DNA of 11,106 bases from Verrucomicrobiota bacterium (GTDB lineage: Bacteria; Verrucomicrobiota; Verrucomicrobiia; Verrucomicrobiales; DEV007), in the NCBI GenBank assembly GCA_020629815.1, contig JAHDCN010000071.1:1-11106 (forward strand), given 5' to 3'. Position numbers and translations under genes: made by a program. Below the pieces are notes generated by a model, which worked only from the letters and a program-made list of their open reading frames with translations, searched no databases and was not told the origin of the DNA. The first letter of the stretch is position 1; the number at the start of each line of letters is the position of its first letter. Below are positions 1-6,889 of this stretch, in pieces.

Positions 1-752
1 GCGATATTTTTGCTCTTCTTCGCTTCTCGCAGATCGTCTTCGTCAATCACGCCGGCACGGGCGCAGTTGATAAGAACCGCACCGTCTTTCATCAAATCAA
101 ACAGGCTGGCATTGATCATGCCGCGGGTCTTGTCATTCTCCGGAATGTGCAGGGAGATGTAGTCAGATTGAGCAAACAGGTGTTCGACATCCGGCACGAG
201 CTCGACTCCAAATTCAGCGGCTTTGTCTGCGGAAATAATTGGATCAAAAGCCAGCAGCTTCATATCGAATCCAATCAGGCGACGCGCCAGCAGCTGACCG
301 ATGTGACCAAGGCCGAGAATCCCCAGAGTTTTGCCAGTGATCTCGCTACCCATGAATGAGGACTTTTCCCATTTTCCAGCGCGGCAAGAAATGTCCGCCG
401 GGATCAGGTGACGCGCGTGAGCCAACATCAGGGCGACCACTTCCTCGGCAACTGCGTTGGAGTTAGCGCCCGGTGTGTTCATTACGTCGATGCCTTTTTC
501 ACGGGCATACTCGGTATCGATGGTGTTGAAGCCGGCTCCAGCGCGAACCACGACTTTCAATTCAGGAAAGGCGTCGATGACTTCACTGGTCACCTTATTG
601 GAGCGAACGATAAACGCGTGCGCATCACTGTGTTCTTTGGCCAGTTCGAGCAGGTCGGCACCTTCTTCCTGATAAACGGTGTAGCCTCCGTGATTTTCGA
701 GAATCTCTTTCGCTACAGCGTCGAGTTTGGTGGGTATCAGAACTTTTTTCAC
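1..752 (-). CDS. serA: D-3-phosphoglycerate dehydrogenase-like 2-hydroxyacid dehydrogenase (C-terminus cut by window edge)
   Basis: The first 250 residues of an NAD-dependent D-isomer-specific 2-hydroxyacid dehydrogenase are visible. It probably oxidises 3-phosphoglycerate to 3-phosphohydroxypyruvate in the cytoplasm, the first step of serine synthesis. Seen: the substrate-domain motif VRAGAGFNTID at 69-79, NTPGANSNAVAEE at 92-104, the Rossmann motif GLGHIG at 147-152 with an acidic residue (D170) at the expected end of the next strand, and INCARAGVIDE at 228-238, whose R232 matches the catalytic arginine. The catalytic Glu and His would lie beyond the left edge, as would any C-terminal ACT domain, so length and subtype cannot be settled. 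The start is GTG at 752-750: no in-frame ATG precedes it and the protein begins with a typical beta strand (VKKVLIPT). There is no clear Shine-Dalgarno. It is the third gene of tatC-uup-serA, 105 bases after uup. Glyoxylate/hydroxypyruvate reductase is a possible alternative; the family is secure, the substrate less so. Confidence 0.85.
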   Translation of the reverse strand, partial: MKKVLIPTKLDAVAKEILENHGGYTVYQEEGADLLELAKEHSDAHAFIVRSNKVTSEVIDAFPELKVVVRAGAGFNTIDTEYAREKGIDVMNTPGANSNAVAEEVVALMLAHARHLIPADISCRAGKWEKSSFMGSEITGKTLGILGLGHIGQLLARRLIGFDMKLLAFDPIISADKAAEFGVELVPDVEHLFAQSDYISLHIPENDKTRGMINASLFDLMKDGAVLINCARAGVIDEDDLREAKKSKNI

Positions 753-857
753 AGCTGAATGGGTTGGTGGTCGAGAAGGTATGGTTCGAGAAAGCCTACG
801 CAAGGAATTTAACTCGGGCGGAATGGTGAAAATTGTGTCTCGTTTGGGATTGGCAGC

Positions 858-2762
858 TTATCCGTTTTGCTTCCACTCTTCCCAGGTTCTGCGAATCTCT
901 TCCAGTTGCTCCCATCTTTCGTAGAGCGCCTGAACTTCGGATTTTTTACCGGTCAATTCCCCCGCAAGCGCCGCAGCTTCGTCAGCATGATCGACGAAAA
1001 ACTGAGGGTCTTCGAGCTTTGCTTCAATTTCTGAAACCACCTCCTCTGCTTCGAGGATAGTCTCCTCCATGGATTCCAGCTCACGCTCTTCTTTCCACTT
1101 GAGCTTGGGCGGCTCATCGCCTTTGGAAACAGAACCGGTTCGCTTTTTCTTTGGTTTCGTTTTGGCCGCAGAAAACTGCAAGTCTTGCGCTTTCCGCTTC
1201 TCTCGATAGTACGAGTAGTTCCCCGAATTGACGCTAACAGAACCGGGTTCTTCAAACACAATCACCCGATCACAAACCCGATCCAGAAAGTACCGGTCGT
1301 GGCTGACCACCAGGGAGGTTCCTTCGAAGTTGATCAGCGCTTCTTCCAAAACGCGCAAACTCTGCAGATCGAGATCGTTAGTCGGCTCATCCAAAATCAG
1401 AAAATTCCCGCCGCGTTTTAGAATTTTCGCCAGCAGAACCCGGTTTTTTTCGCCTCCCGAGAGGTGGGCAATCCGCTCTTTGATACGGTGGTCAGAAAAC
1501 AAAAAGCGCTTCAGATATCCACGAACGGAAATCGTTTCCGGACCGAATTTCATCATCTCTTTCCCCTCTGCCACCTCTTCGAAAATGCTCTTTTCCTCAT
1601 CCAGCTCCAGCCGGTTTTGATCTGCGTAATTGAAGATCGTCCGTTTGCCGATTTTTACCTGTCCCTCAGTTGGTGGCTCTTCACCTTGAATCACCCGGAG
1701 CAGCGTCGTTTTCCCTGCTCCATTGGGACCTACAATCCCCACACACTCCCCAGCTTCAAACTCGAGGTCTAATCCCAGAAACAGGGGACGGTTCTCAATG
1801 AAGTAGGAAACGCTCTCCAACTGAACGACAATATTGCCAAGGTTCGGAGCCGGAGGAACGACCAACTCCATATCAAGTTCCTGACCGGGGGCTTTCTGCG
1901 CTTTGACCGCGTAGAAATTGTCGAGTCGGCTGCGTTGCTTGGTGCCGCGCGCTTTTACACCGGCCCGCACCCAGTCGATTTCCCGTTTTAAAAAGCGCTG
2001 CCGCTTATGTTCCGCTGCTGCAGCGGCCATTTGTCGCTCTTGTTTGGCGACCAGATAGTCGCTGTAGTTGCCTTCGTGGGAAAAGAATTTTCCATCGCTG
2101 AGCTCGACCATTCTCGTCGCAATACGATCCAGAAAATAGCGGTCGTGAGTGACGAAGAAACAAGCACCGGGCAGGTCGGCTAAATACCCCTCGAGCCACT
2201 CGATTGCTTCAGCATCAAGGTGGTTGGTAGGCTCATCGAGAATCAATAGATCCGGCTTTGCAACCAGTGCTCTGGCAAGGCCGACCCGGCGTTTCTCTCC
2301 ACCGGAAAGGTAACTGACAACGCGGTCCGCCGGCGGGGTATGCAGTTTGCGCATCAGGGTTTCGATGCGGGATTCCAGATTCCAACCGTCAGCCTGATCA
2401 ATAGTCTGCTGGAGACGATCCTGTTCCGCATCGCTCACTGCTTCCCCCGCTTCGAACCGGGCAATCGCTGCGATTAAGTCCGCCGCACCGGATCGAATAT
2501 TCTCCACCACTGTCGCATTCTCATCGAGTTGGAATTCCTGCGGCAAATAGCCGACCACCAAACCCTGACGCCTCGCCACATTGCCATCATCGGGCCGCTC
2601 CTCTCCTGCCAGGATACGGAGAAAGGAAGATTTACCGCAACCGTTCCGCCCAACGAGACCGGCTTTGTCGCCATCGTGAATCGCCAGCGTAGCTCCGTCC
2701 AAAAGAGGCGCGTTCCCATAGGACAGAGAAAGATCTGTCGCAGATAATATCGCATCAGCCAT
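858..2762 (-). CDS. uup: Uup-type ABC-F ATPase
   Basis: This cytoplasmic soluble ABC-F ATPase of 634 residues has two fused nucleotide-binding domains and no membrane segments. Domain 1 has Walker A GRNGCGKSS at 38-46, signature LSGGE at 152-156, Walker B/D-loop DEPTNHLD at 176-183 and switch histidine H206. The charged inter-domain linker (about 235-300) corresponds to the P-site tRNA interaction motif of the family. Domain 2 has GPNGAGKTT at 345-353, LSGGE at 434-438, DEPTNDLD at 458-465 and H488. A lysine-rich hinge (537-541) leads to a Glu/Lys-rich coiled coil (about 555-630), the extra C-terminal domain typical of Uup. The combination of AIEWLEGYL after the first Walker B, DEPTNDLD in the second and the coiled coil points to Uup rather than EttA or YheS. 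In E. coli, Uup affects transposon excision and ribosome-related stress; its role here is inferred. A strong AAGGGG lies 7 bases before the ATG. tatC ends 21 bases upstream, so the two are probably co-transcribed. Confidence 0.93.
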   Translation of the reverse strand: MADAILSATDLSLSYGNAPLLDGATLAIHDGDKAGLVGRNGCGKSSFLRILAGEERPDDGNVARRQGLVVGYLPQEFQLDENATVVENIRSGAADLIAAIARFEAGEAVSDAEQDRLQQTIDQADGWNLESRIETLMRKLHTPPADRVVSYLSGGEKRRVGLARALVAKPDLLILDEPTNHLDAEAIEWLEGYLADLPGACFFVTHDRYFLDRIATRMVELSDGKFFSHEGNYSDYLVAKQERQMAAAAAEHKRQRFLKREIDWVRAGVKARGTKQRSRLDNFYAVKAQKAPGQELDMELVVPPAPNLGNIVVQLESVSYFIENRPLFLGLDLEFEAGECVGIVGPNGAGKTTLLRVIQGEEPPTEGQVKIGKRTIFNYADQNRLELDEEKSIFEEVAEGKEMMKFGPETISVRGYLKRFLFSDHRIKERIAHLSGGEKNRVLLAKILKRGGNFLILDEPTNDLDLQSLRVLEEALINFEGTSLVVSHDRYFLDRVCDRVIVFEEPGSVSVNSGNYSYYREKRKAQDLQFSAAKTKPKKKRTGSVSKGDEPPKLKWKEERELESMEETILEAEEVVSEIEAKLEDPQFFVDHADEAAALAGELTGKKSEVQALYERWEQLEEIRRTWEEWKQNG

Positions 2763-2783
2763 CGGCGCGCCCCTTGAAATTCG

Positions 2784-4535
2784 TCAGCCCAACATCAGGC
2801 GCTCCATCATGGCCGCCAGTTTTTCCGGGCCAATCCCCGGAACGTTTTCGACGTCATCAAAGGTTTCGTAGGGCCGGTGATCAATCAAAGTCTGAGCCAA
2901 TGCAGGACCGATTCCCGGCAGGGTTTGCAACTCCTCCAAATCAGCATAGTTCAGATCGACAACGGGACCGTCCGGTTCACAGCCATCGCCATACTTTTCT
3001 TCGAAATCGTCGTCCTCTTGGTGATCTTCGCTGTGATCACTTTCGCCATCGAGATTTTCCGGTTCAACATGCTCTGCATCTTCCGGCTTGTCGGGCCAGT
3101 CCTGAATCGGTTTGTGCTCTTCCTCGCCATGATGCGGATCATCCCCATGGCCATAGTGATCCCCATGATACGGGTCATGATATGGATCGTTGGCATGATC
3201 CTCATCCCAATCCTGATGATCTTCGTGCCAGCTTTCGTCATGTTGAACCGTGCCGTCGGGACCGTGATCGCCGTGGTTTTCATCGTCGTAGAGGTGAGCG
3301 TGCTCTTTTTCGTATTGCTCGATCTCGCGACGGTGCAACTCTTCCTTCTCCTCTTCGGTCAGTTCGTCGGAAGACTTGGAATACAACTCCTCCATCCGAG
3401 ACCGGTATTCGGCTTCTTCTTTGGCCTCACGCTTCTCCCGTTTTCGTTCCAGGATACTGGCGATGAGAATACATATCTCATAAAGAATGACCATTGGTCC
3501 CGCCAGCAGCAGCAGCGTCATGATATCCGGTGGAGTCAAAATCGCGGCTGAAACCAGGATCACGATCCAAGCATAGGTTCGTGTCGATCGCATCACACGA
3601 GCGGTGAGCAGCTCCAGTTTTACCAGAATGGTAACGATAACCGGCAGCTGGAAGCTCAAGCCGAACACAAGAGTCAGGCGGGTGATAAACTTGATATACT
3701 CACCAATCCGATAGATCACGGACCCGCCTTTGGCTGCAACGATCACCAACTTGTCGCGGGTTTCGTCGTAACGGAACGCGAGGTTGGCATTTTGCTGAAT
3801 CGCAAACAGGTCGATCATGTAATTTCGAACCTGCTCTTTCATTTCGGGTGAGAGGCTCTTCGGTGCTGGTTGATCATCTGTCTTAGCTTCTTCCTCAGAC
3901 TTCGGCTCTTCTCCGGCAGGTAAAATACTCTTGCCGTCTACGCCGAGAAGAGGCAGCTCAGCAAGTGGCGCCTCCAAAGCTTTAGCCGCTGGATCCAAAT
4001 TCGAGAATCGCTCGACCTGGAAGGTGTAGAAAAATTTCAGCGCGATCGGTGAAGCCAGGAAGAACGCAAAGGAGGCCCCGGCCAGAAACAAGAGAAAGCC
4101 GACCCATACACCGGGAATGACCATCTTTTTCTCCACCTGTCGAAGTCCGGGAAGAATGAACTCGAACAGGAAGTACACCATCAAGGGGAAGGAAACGATA
4201 ATGGCCGCGAAAAAGGCGACCTTGATCATCAGCATTAACGCCTCCTGTGGGGCGAGAGTAATAAACTCGATCTGATTCCACAGGGTCACTCCGGGACCGA
4301 CATCGACCATTTTCGAAGGCCACTGGACGAATTCAAAGATCTGTTTGTGAAATGCGAAAGCCAGAATGGTGGTCACCATCAAAGTCAGGCCGATCTTTCC
4401 CAAGGTGACCCGCAGATCCTCCAGATGGTCGAGAAACGGTTTCTCGTAGGCATCGTATCCTTCGTCCGCACCGGGGCGGGCCCGGGCTGCATCTTCCCGG
4501 ACCTTAAAAAGTTTTTCGAAAGCTGATTTAATCAT
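2784..4535 (-). CDS. tatC: TatC with enlarged periplasmic loop and cytoplasmic His/Asp-rich tail ending in ComEA-like HhH domain
   Basis: TatC, inner-membrane receptor subunit of the twin-arginine translocase, which exports folded proteins; 583 residues against about 258 in E. coli. Core features: HLEDLR at 37-42, TM1 about 46-63, TM2 about 101-123, F126, P129 and E135 (matching E. coli F94, P97 and signal-binding E103), TM3 about 141-161, TM4 about 284-305, TM5 about 321-334, LTPPD at 333-337, TM6 about 340-361. Oddities: D40 sits where E. coli has E15; about 95 extra residues (173-275) lie in the TM3-TM4 periplasmic loop; after TM6 come a charged helix (364-412), a stretch with 15 histidines in 412-474, an acidic linker, and two HhH motifs (LPGIGPALAQ at 539-548, VPGIGPEKLA at 565-574). 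By TatC topology the tail is cytoplasmic. ATG 4535 is chosen because AGGAAG lies 9 bases upstream; a GTG at 4652 would add an atypical leader. No tatA or tatB is in the window. TatC identity is secure; the tail's function is unknown. Confidence 0.93.
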   Translation of the reverse strand: MIKSAFEKLFKVREDAARARPGADEGYDAYEKPFLDHLEDLRVTLGKIGLTLMVTTILAFAFHKQIFEFVQWPSKMVDVGPGVTLWNQIEFITLAPQEALMLMIKVAFFAAIIVSFPLMVYFLFEFILPGLRQVEKKMVIPGVWVGFLLFLAGASFAFFLASPIALKFFYTFQVERFSNLDPAAKALEAPLAELPLLGVDGKSILPAGEEPKSEEEAKTDDQPAPKSLSPEMKEQVRNYMIDLFAIQQNANLAFRYDETRDKLVIVAAKGGSVIYRIGEYIKFITRLTLVFGLSFQLPVIVTILVKLELLTARVMRSTRTYAWIVILVSAAILTPPDIMTLLLLAGPMVILYEICILIASILERKREKREAKEEAEYRSRMEELYSKSSDELTEEEKEELHRREIEQYEKEHAHLYDDENHGDHGPDGTVQHDESWHEDHQDWDEDHANDPYHDPYHGDHYGHGDDPHHGEEEHKPIQDWPDKPEDAEHVEPENLDGESDHSEDHQEDDDFEEKYGDGCEPDGPVVDLNYADLEELQTLPGIGPALAQTLIDHRPYETFDDVENVPGIGPEKLAAMMERLMLG

Positions 4536-4576
4536 TTCGTCTTTCTTCCTGTTCTTCGATTTCGAAGTGGGCCGTG

Positions 4577-4604
4577 AATCTACCCGAATTTTGGAGAACG
4601 GCAA
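4577..4604 (-). promoter_or_regulatory. possible sigma-70-like promoter for tatC
   Basis: On the minus strand, TTGCCG (4604-4599) is followed by a 16-base spacer and TAGATT (4582-4577), about 40 bases before the tatC ATG. Each box departs from consensus at two positions. Position and divergent gene arrangement favour a promoter somewhere here, but this particular one is a weak call. Confidence 0.25.
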
Positions 4605-4716
4605 AGGGCGCAAGGCTTCAACATGAAACGCGTGCCACACTCTCAAGGTCACGCAAAAACGTATAAATGCCCTCGATCTATGCTTGAATCCCTAATCCCT
4701 CGTGGTAAGAACGGCT

Positions 4717-4746
4717 TTGCAAAAAAGAATTGGCGGGAGCTATAAA
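4717..4746 (+). promoter_or_regulatory. sigma-70-like promoter for the PUR-alpha-like gene
   Basis: TTGCAA (4717-4722), an 18-base spacer, then TATAAA (4741-4746). Transcription would start near 4753, just before GGAGG at 4761-4765 and the ATG at 4780. This order argues against translation from the GTG at 4702, which lies upstream of the promoter. It would drive the PUR-like gene and possibly yicC and dgoK. Confidence 0.5.
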
Positions 4747-4779
4747 CTTTCGCAGGTCACGGAGGACAGAAATTTTACT

Positions 4780-5016
4780 ATGATTGGCTACGAAGAGGAC
4801 AATAAAAGAAGAGGGCCAGAGCCCCTGCATACCGAAAAGATTTTCGCGGACAGAAAAATCTTTTTCATGGATTTAAAAGAGAACGACCGCGGTCGGTTCG
4901 TGAAAATCACGGAAGACGTTCGCGGACGCCGGGACACCATTATGGTGCCGGCCGAGGTTCTCGAAGACTTTATTGAGGCGCTGAACAACGTTCAGGACGC
5001 CAGCGAGAACGCGTAA
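4780..5016 (+). CDS. single-repeat PUR-alpha-like nucleic-acid-binding protein (DUF3276-type)
   Basis: A 78-residue cytoplasmic protein made almost entirely of one PUR repeat (about 18-70). The core DLKENDRGRFVKI at 31-43 strongly resembles the repeat of eukaryotic Pur-alpha (aromatic strand, D-x-K-x-N, then K/RGRF-x-KI), followed by GRRDTIMVP at 49-57 and a helix EVLEDFIEAL at 59-68. Known bacterial one-repeat PUR proteins bind single-stranded or structured DNA and RNA, some as dimers; in Borrelia one acts as a regulator. Binding here is inferred. I chose ATG 4780 over GTG 4702 because GGAGG lies at 4761-4765 (a longish 14-base spacing), a good promoter sits between the two candidates, and the extra 26 residues show no PUR character. 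It is followed 50 bases later by yicC, itself an RNA-active family, suggesting a joint RNA-related role. Confidence 0.8.
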   Translation: MIGYEEDNKRRGPEPLHTEKIFADRKIFFMDLKENDRGRFVKITEDVRGRRDTIMVPAEVLEDFIEALNNVQDASENA

Positions 5017-5032
5017 TATCGCGATTCTTCAC

Positions 5033-5049
5033 CGGCGGATTTTCCGCCG
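5033..5049 (+). terminator. short GC-rich hairpin between the PUR-like gene and yicC
   Basis: CGGCGGA (5033-5039) pairs perfectly with TCCGCCG (5043-5049) around a three-base TTT loop. The bases after it (AACAATTTTCG) are moderately T-rich but have no clean T run, so it is at best a leaky intrinsic terminator. It lies 17 bases before the yicC ATG, which has no obvious Shine-Dalgarno, so it could also influence yicC translation or transcript stability. Confidence 0.4.
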
Positions 5050-5066
5050 AACAATTTTCGTTTGTT

Positions 5067-5942
5067 ATGCGTAGCATGACCGGATTCGGCCGTGGCGAAG
5101 CTGCGGCAAATGGCTGGGAAATCTGTGTCGAACTGTCCGGTGTAAACCGGAAGCAGATCGATATTTCCGTAAACCTACCCGGATCGGTGGCAGATCTCGA
5201 ACCGGCGATTCGCAAAACGGTTTCCGGACAGGTATCGAGAGGGCGCGTCAATGTGCGAGTGCACCTCAAGCATACCGAAACCGGCGACAACGAGCTGTTC
5301 TTTGATGAAGAGCTCGCCAATCGCTACGTGAGCTCGGCGAAGAAGCTGGCAGAGGAAGCCGGCATCGAAACCGAAATACGGGCGGCTGACCTATTTCGCG
5401 CTCCTGGTGTTTTTCGAGTGGAAGAAGCTAAAGCTGAGTCAGATCAAATTCGCAAGCCTCTGGAAACGGCATTGGCGGCAGCTCTTGATCAGCTCACTTC
5501 TATGCAGTCGACAGAGGGGGAGCACCTTCGCGACGACCTCGAACAGCGACTACAAAATATCGAAGACGAAGTTGGGGAAGTGCTGAAACACTCACCCACA
5601 GTTGTGGACAACTATCGGAAGAACCTGTTTTCCCGACTGAACGAGTCCGGACTGGAGCTCAATCTGGACGACGAACGCGTTCTTCGTGAGATTGGAATCT
5701 TTGCCGAGCGCTGTGATATCAGCGAAGAGATCACAAGGATCAACAGCCACGCCAAGCAGTTCCGCACCTATTTTTCCAGCACTGATCCGGTTGGCCGGTC
5801 ACTGGACTTTCTTTGTCAGGAATTGAACCGGGAGCTGAACACGATCGGGAGCAAAGCAAATGATGCCCAAATTGCCCAAAGGATCGTCAATGCGAAGACC
5901 GAATTGGAGAAGATTCGCGAGCAAGTGCAGAACGTGCAGTAG
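5067..5942 (+). CDS. yicC: YicC family endoribonuclease
   Basis: A 291-residue cytoplasmic protein of the YicC/YloC family, the usual family length. E. coli YicC has been reported as an endoribonuclease that degrades small RNAs. Seen: the hallmark N-terminus MRSMTGFGRG (1-10), VNRKQIDIS at 26-34, the EGEHLRDDL helix at 150-158 leading into a charged helical arm, and the C-terminal DUF1732 block with FAERCDISEEITRINSHAK (212-230) and VGRSLDFLCQELNRELNTI (242-260), followed by GSKAND. All expected conserved blocks are present and in order. The ATG at 5067 places the family motif at residue 1; no clear Shine-Dalgarno precedes it. In many genomes yicC is followed by gmk and rpoZ, but here the next gene, 8 bases on, is dgoK. 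The upstream neighbour is the PUR-like gene. Confidence 0.93.
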   Translation: MRSMTGFGRGEAAANGWEICVELSGVNRKQIDISVNLPGSVADLEPAIRKTVSGQVSRGRVNVRVHLKHTETGDNELFFDEELANRYVSSAKKLAEEAGIETEIRAADLFRAPGVFRVEEAKAESDQIRKPLETALAAALDQLTSMQSTEGEHLRDDLEQRLQNIEDEVGEVLKHSPTVVDNYRKNLFSRLNESGLELNLDDERVLREIGIFAERCDISEEITRINSHAKQFRTYFSSTDPVGRSLDFLCQELNRELNTIGSKANDAQIAQRIVNAKTELEKIREQVQNVQ

Positions 5943-5950
5943 CGGAAACG

Positions 5951-6889
5951 ATGGACATTGTCCCTAACCCTCTCGGGAAAAAGACAATCGTCGTAGATTG
6001 GGGCACTACCTCGCTTCGCTGCACATTGGTCGATTCAGATGGTTGCCTACTGGGCAACCTAGAGACGCAGGCCGGGATTCAGTTCATCAAAGATAAGCGA
6101 TTCCAGGCCACATTGATGGGCGTAATCGCCCCCTGGCTGGAAAAGCACGGGAACGTTCCTGTAGTGGCGCTTGGAATGATCACCTCCAAAGATGGCTGGG
6201 TGGAATTGCCGTATGTCCCCTGCCCGGCTACGCCGGCTGATCTGGCGAAAGCGATTCACAGCACGACCTTGCCCAACGGCTCAGAGCTACATTTTTTGCC
6301 AGGGTTAACCGACACTCTACGCGCCCCATTCCCTGATGTCATGCGTGGCGAAGAAACACAAATTGTTGGATTCGGCCTCAATGATCCAATCACTCTTGTT
6401 CTGCCGGGCACTCACTCCAAATGGGCACGGATTGCTGAGGAGCAAGTGACTGGCTTTCAGACCTTCGTTACGGGCGAAATCTTTGCGCTCTTCTCCCAAC
6501 ACTCCTTTATCGCCAAGACGGAGGCGAAAGACACTGATAGTGAAGATTGGGAAGTAGTCGCAAGCGGGGCTCGAGCTGCCCGGGACTCTGACGCTGCAGA
6601 TGCAGCATTCCTAAGCCAACTCTTTTCCGTTCGCACAGGAATGTTAGCAGGTCAATTAGAGCCCGCGCAAATGCAGAGCTACTTATCCGGAATCGTGATC
6701 GGCAATGAGTTCCGGCAGGCGATGGCGGCAGGTTGGTTCACAAAAGGAGACCGGATCGGAATTGTCGGCAATGACAAGTTAAAGGACCGCTATGGTCAGG
6801 TCGCTGAGCTATTTGATCTGAAAATCAAAGCTGACGGGGAGCACGAAGCGGTCGCTGGAGCACTGAAGATTCTGGCTCAGAAAAACTAG
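5951..6889 (+). CDS. dgoK: 2-dehydro-3-deoxygalactonokinase
   Basis: A 312-residue cytoplasmic kinase that phosphorylates 2-dehydro-3-deoxy-D-galactonate at C6 using ATP, in the De Ley-Doudoroff route of galactonate breakdown. Seen: the N-terminal phosphate-loop motif VDWGTTSLR at 15-23, PGL at 117-119, the family hallmark VMRGEETQIVG at 130-140, LPGTHSKW at 151-158, FVTGEIFALF at 172-181, and the LSGIVIGNE block at 245-253. Length and motif order match E. coli DgoK throughout. The ATG lies 8 bases after the yicC stop with only a weak GCGGAA in front, so it is likely co-transcribed and perhaps translationally coupled. None of its usual partners (KDPGal aldolase, galactonate dehydratase, sugar dehydrogenase, transporter) is in the window. 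Its stop overlaps the convergent DUF2805 stop by four bases. Substrate is inferred from the family. Confidence 0.9.
   Translation: MDIVPNPLGKKTIVVDWGTTSLRCTLVDSDGCLLGNLETQAGIQFIKDKRFQATLMGVIAPWLEKHGNVPVVALGMITSKDGWVELPYVPCPATPADLAKAIHSTTLPNGSELHFLPGLTDTLRAPFPDVMRGEETQIVGFGLNDPITLVLPGTHSKWARIAEEQVTGFQTFVTGEIFALFSQHSFIAKTEAKDTDSEDWEVVASGARAARDSDAADAAFLSQLFSVRTGMLAGQLEPAQMQSYLSGIVIGNEFRQAMAAGWFTKGDRIGIVGNDKLKDRYGQVAELFDLKIKADGEHEAVAGALKILAQKN

Noticed and set aside
408..758. Plus-strand frame of 116 residues opposite the dehydrogenase.
   Set aside because: The minus strand encodes clear 2-hydroxyacid dehydrogenase motifs over the same bases; this is a shadow.
753..857. Gap between uup and the dehydrogenase examined for a terminator or separate promoter.
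   Set aside because: No convincing hairpin with a T run; a TTGCGT/TACCTT pair on the minus strand is too poor to call.
3120..3260. Repeated CATGAT/GGATCAT-like units that suggest a tandem repeat or short repeat array.
   Set aside because: Units are irregular and are explained by runs of His and Asp codons in TatC; there are no constant repeats with unique spacers, so it is not a CRISPR array.
2774..3466. Plus-strand frame of 230 residues rich in Arg, His and Pro.
   Set aside because: Another shadow of the tatC tail; no recognisable motif and it overlaps a confident gene on the opposite strand.
2877..3551. Long plus-strand frame (224 residues) that looks like a multi-pass membrane protein.
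   Set aside because: It is the reverse complement of the acidic, His-rich TatC tail: GAA/GAT codons read backwards give Phe/Ile, which creates false hydrophobicity. There is no Shine-Dalgarno, and tatC on the other strand is well supported.
4536..4652. N-terminal extension of TatC by 39 residues from a GTG at 4652.
   Set aside because: The extension has no TatC character, covers the likely promoter, and the ATG at 4535 has AGGAAG at good spacing.
4702..4779. Longer version of the PUR-like protein from a GTG at 4702.
   Set aside because: A good -35/-10 pair lies inside this stretch and GGAGG precedes the later ATG; the extra residues do not resemble the family.
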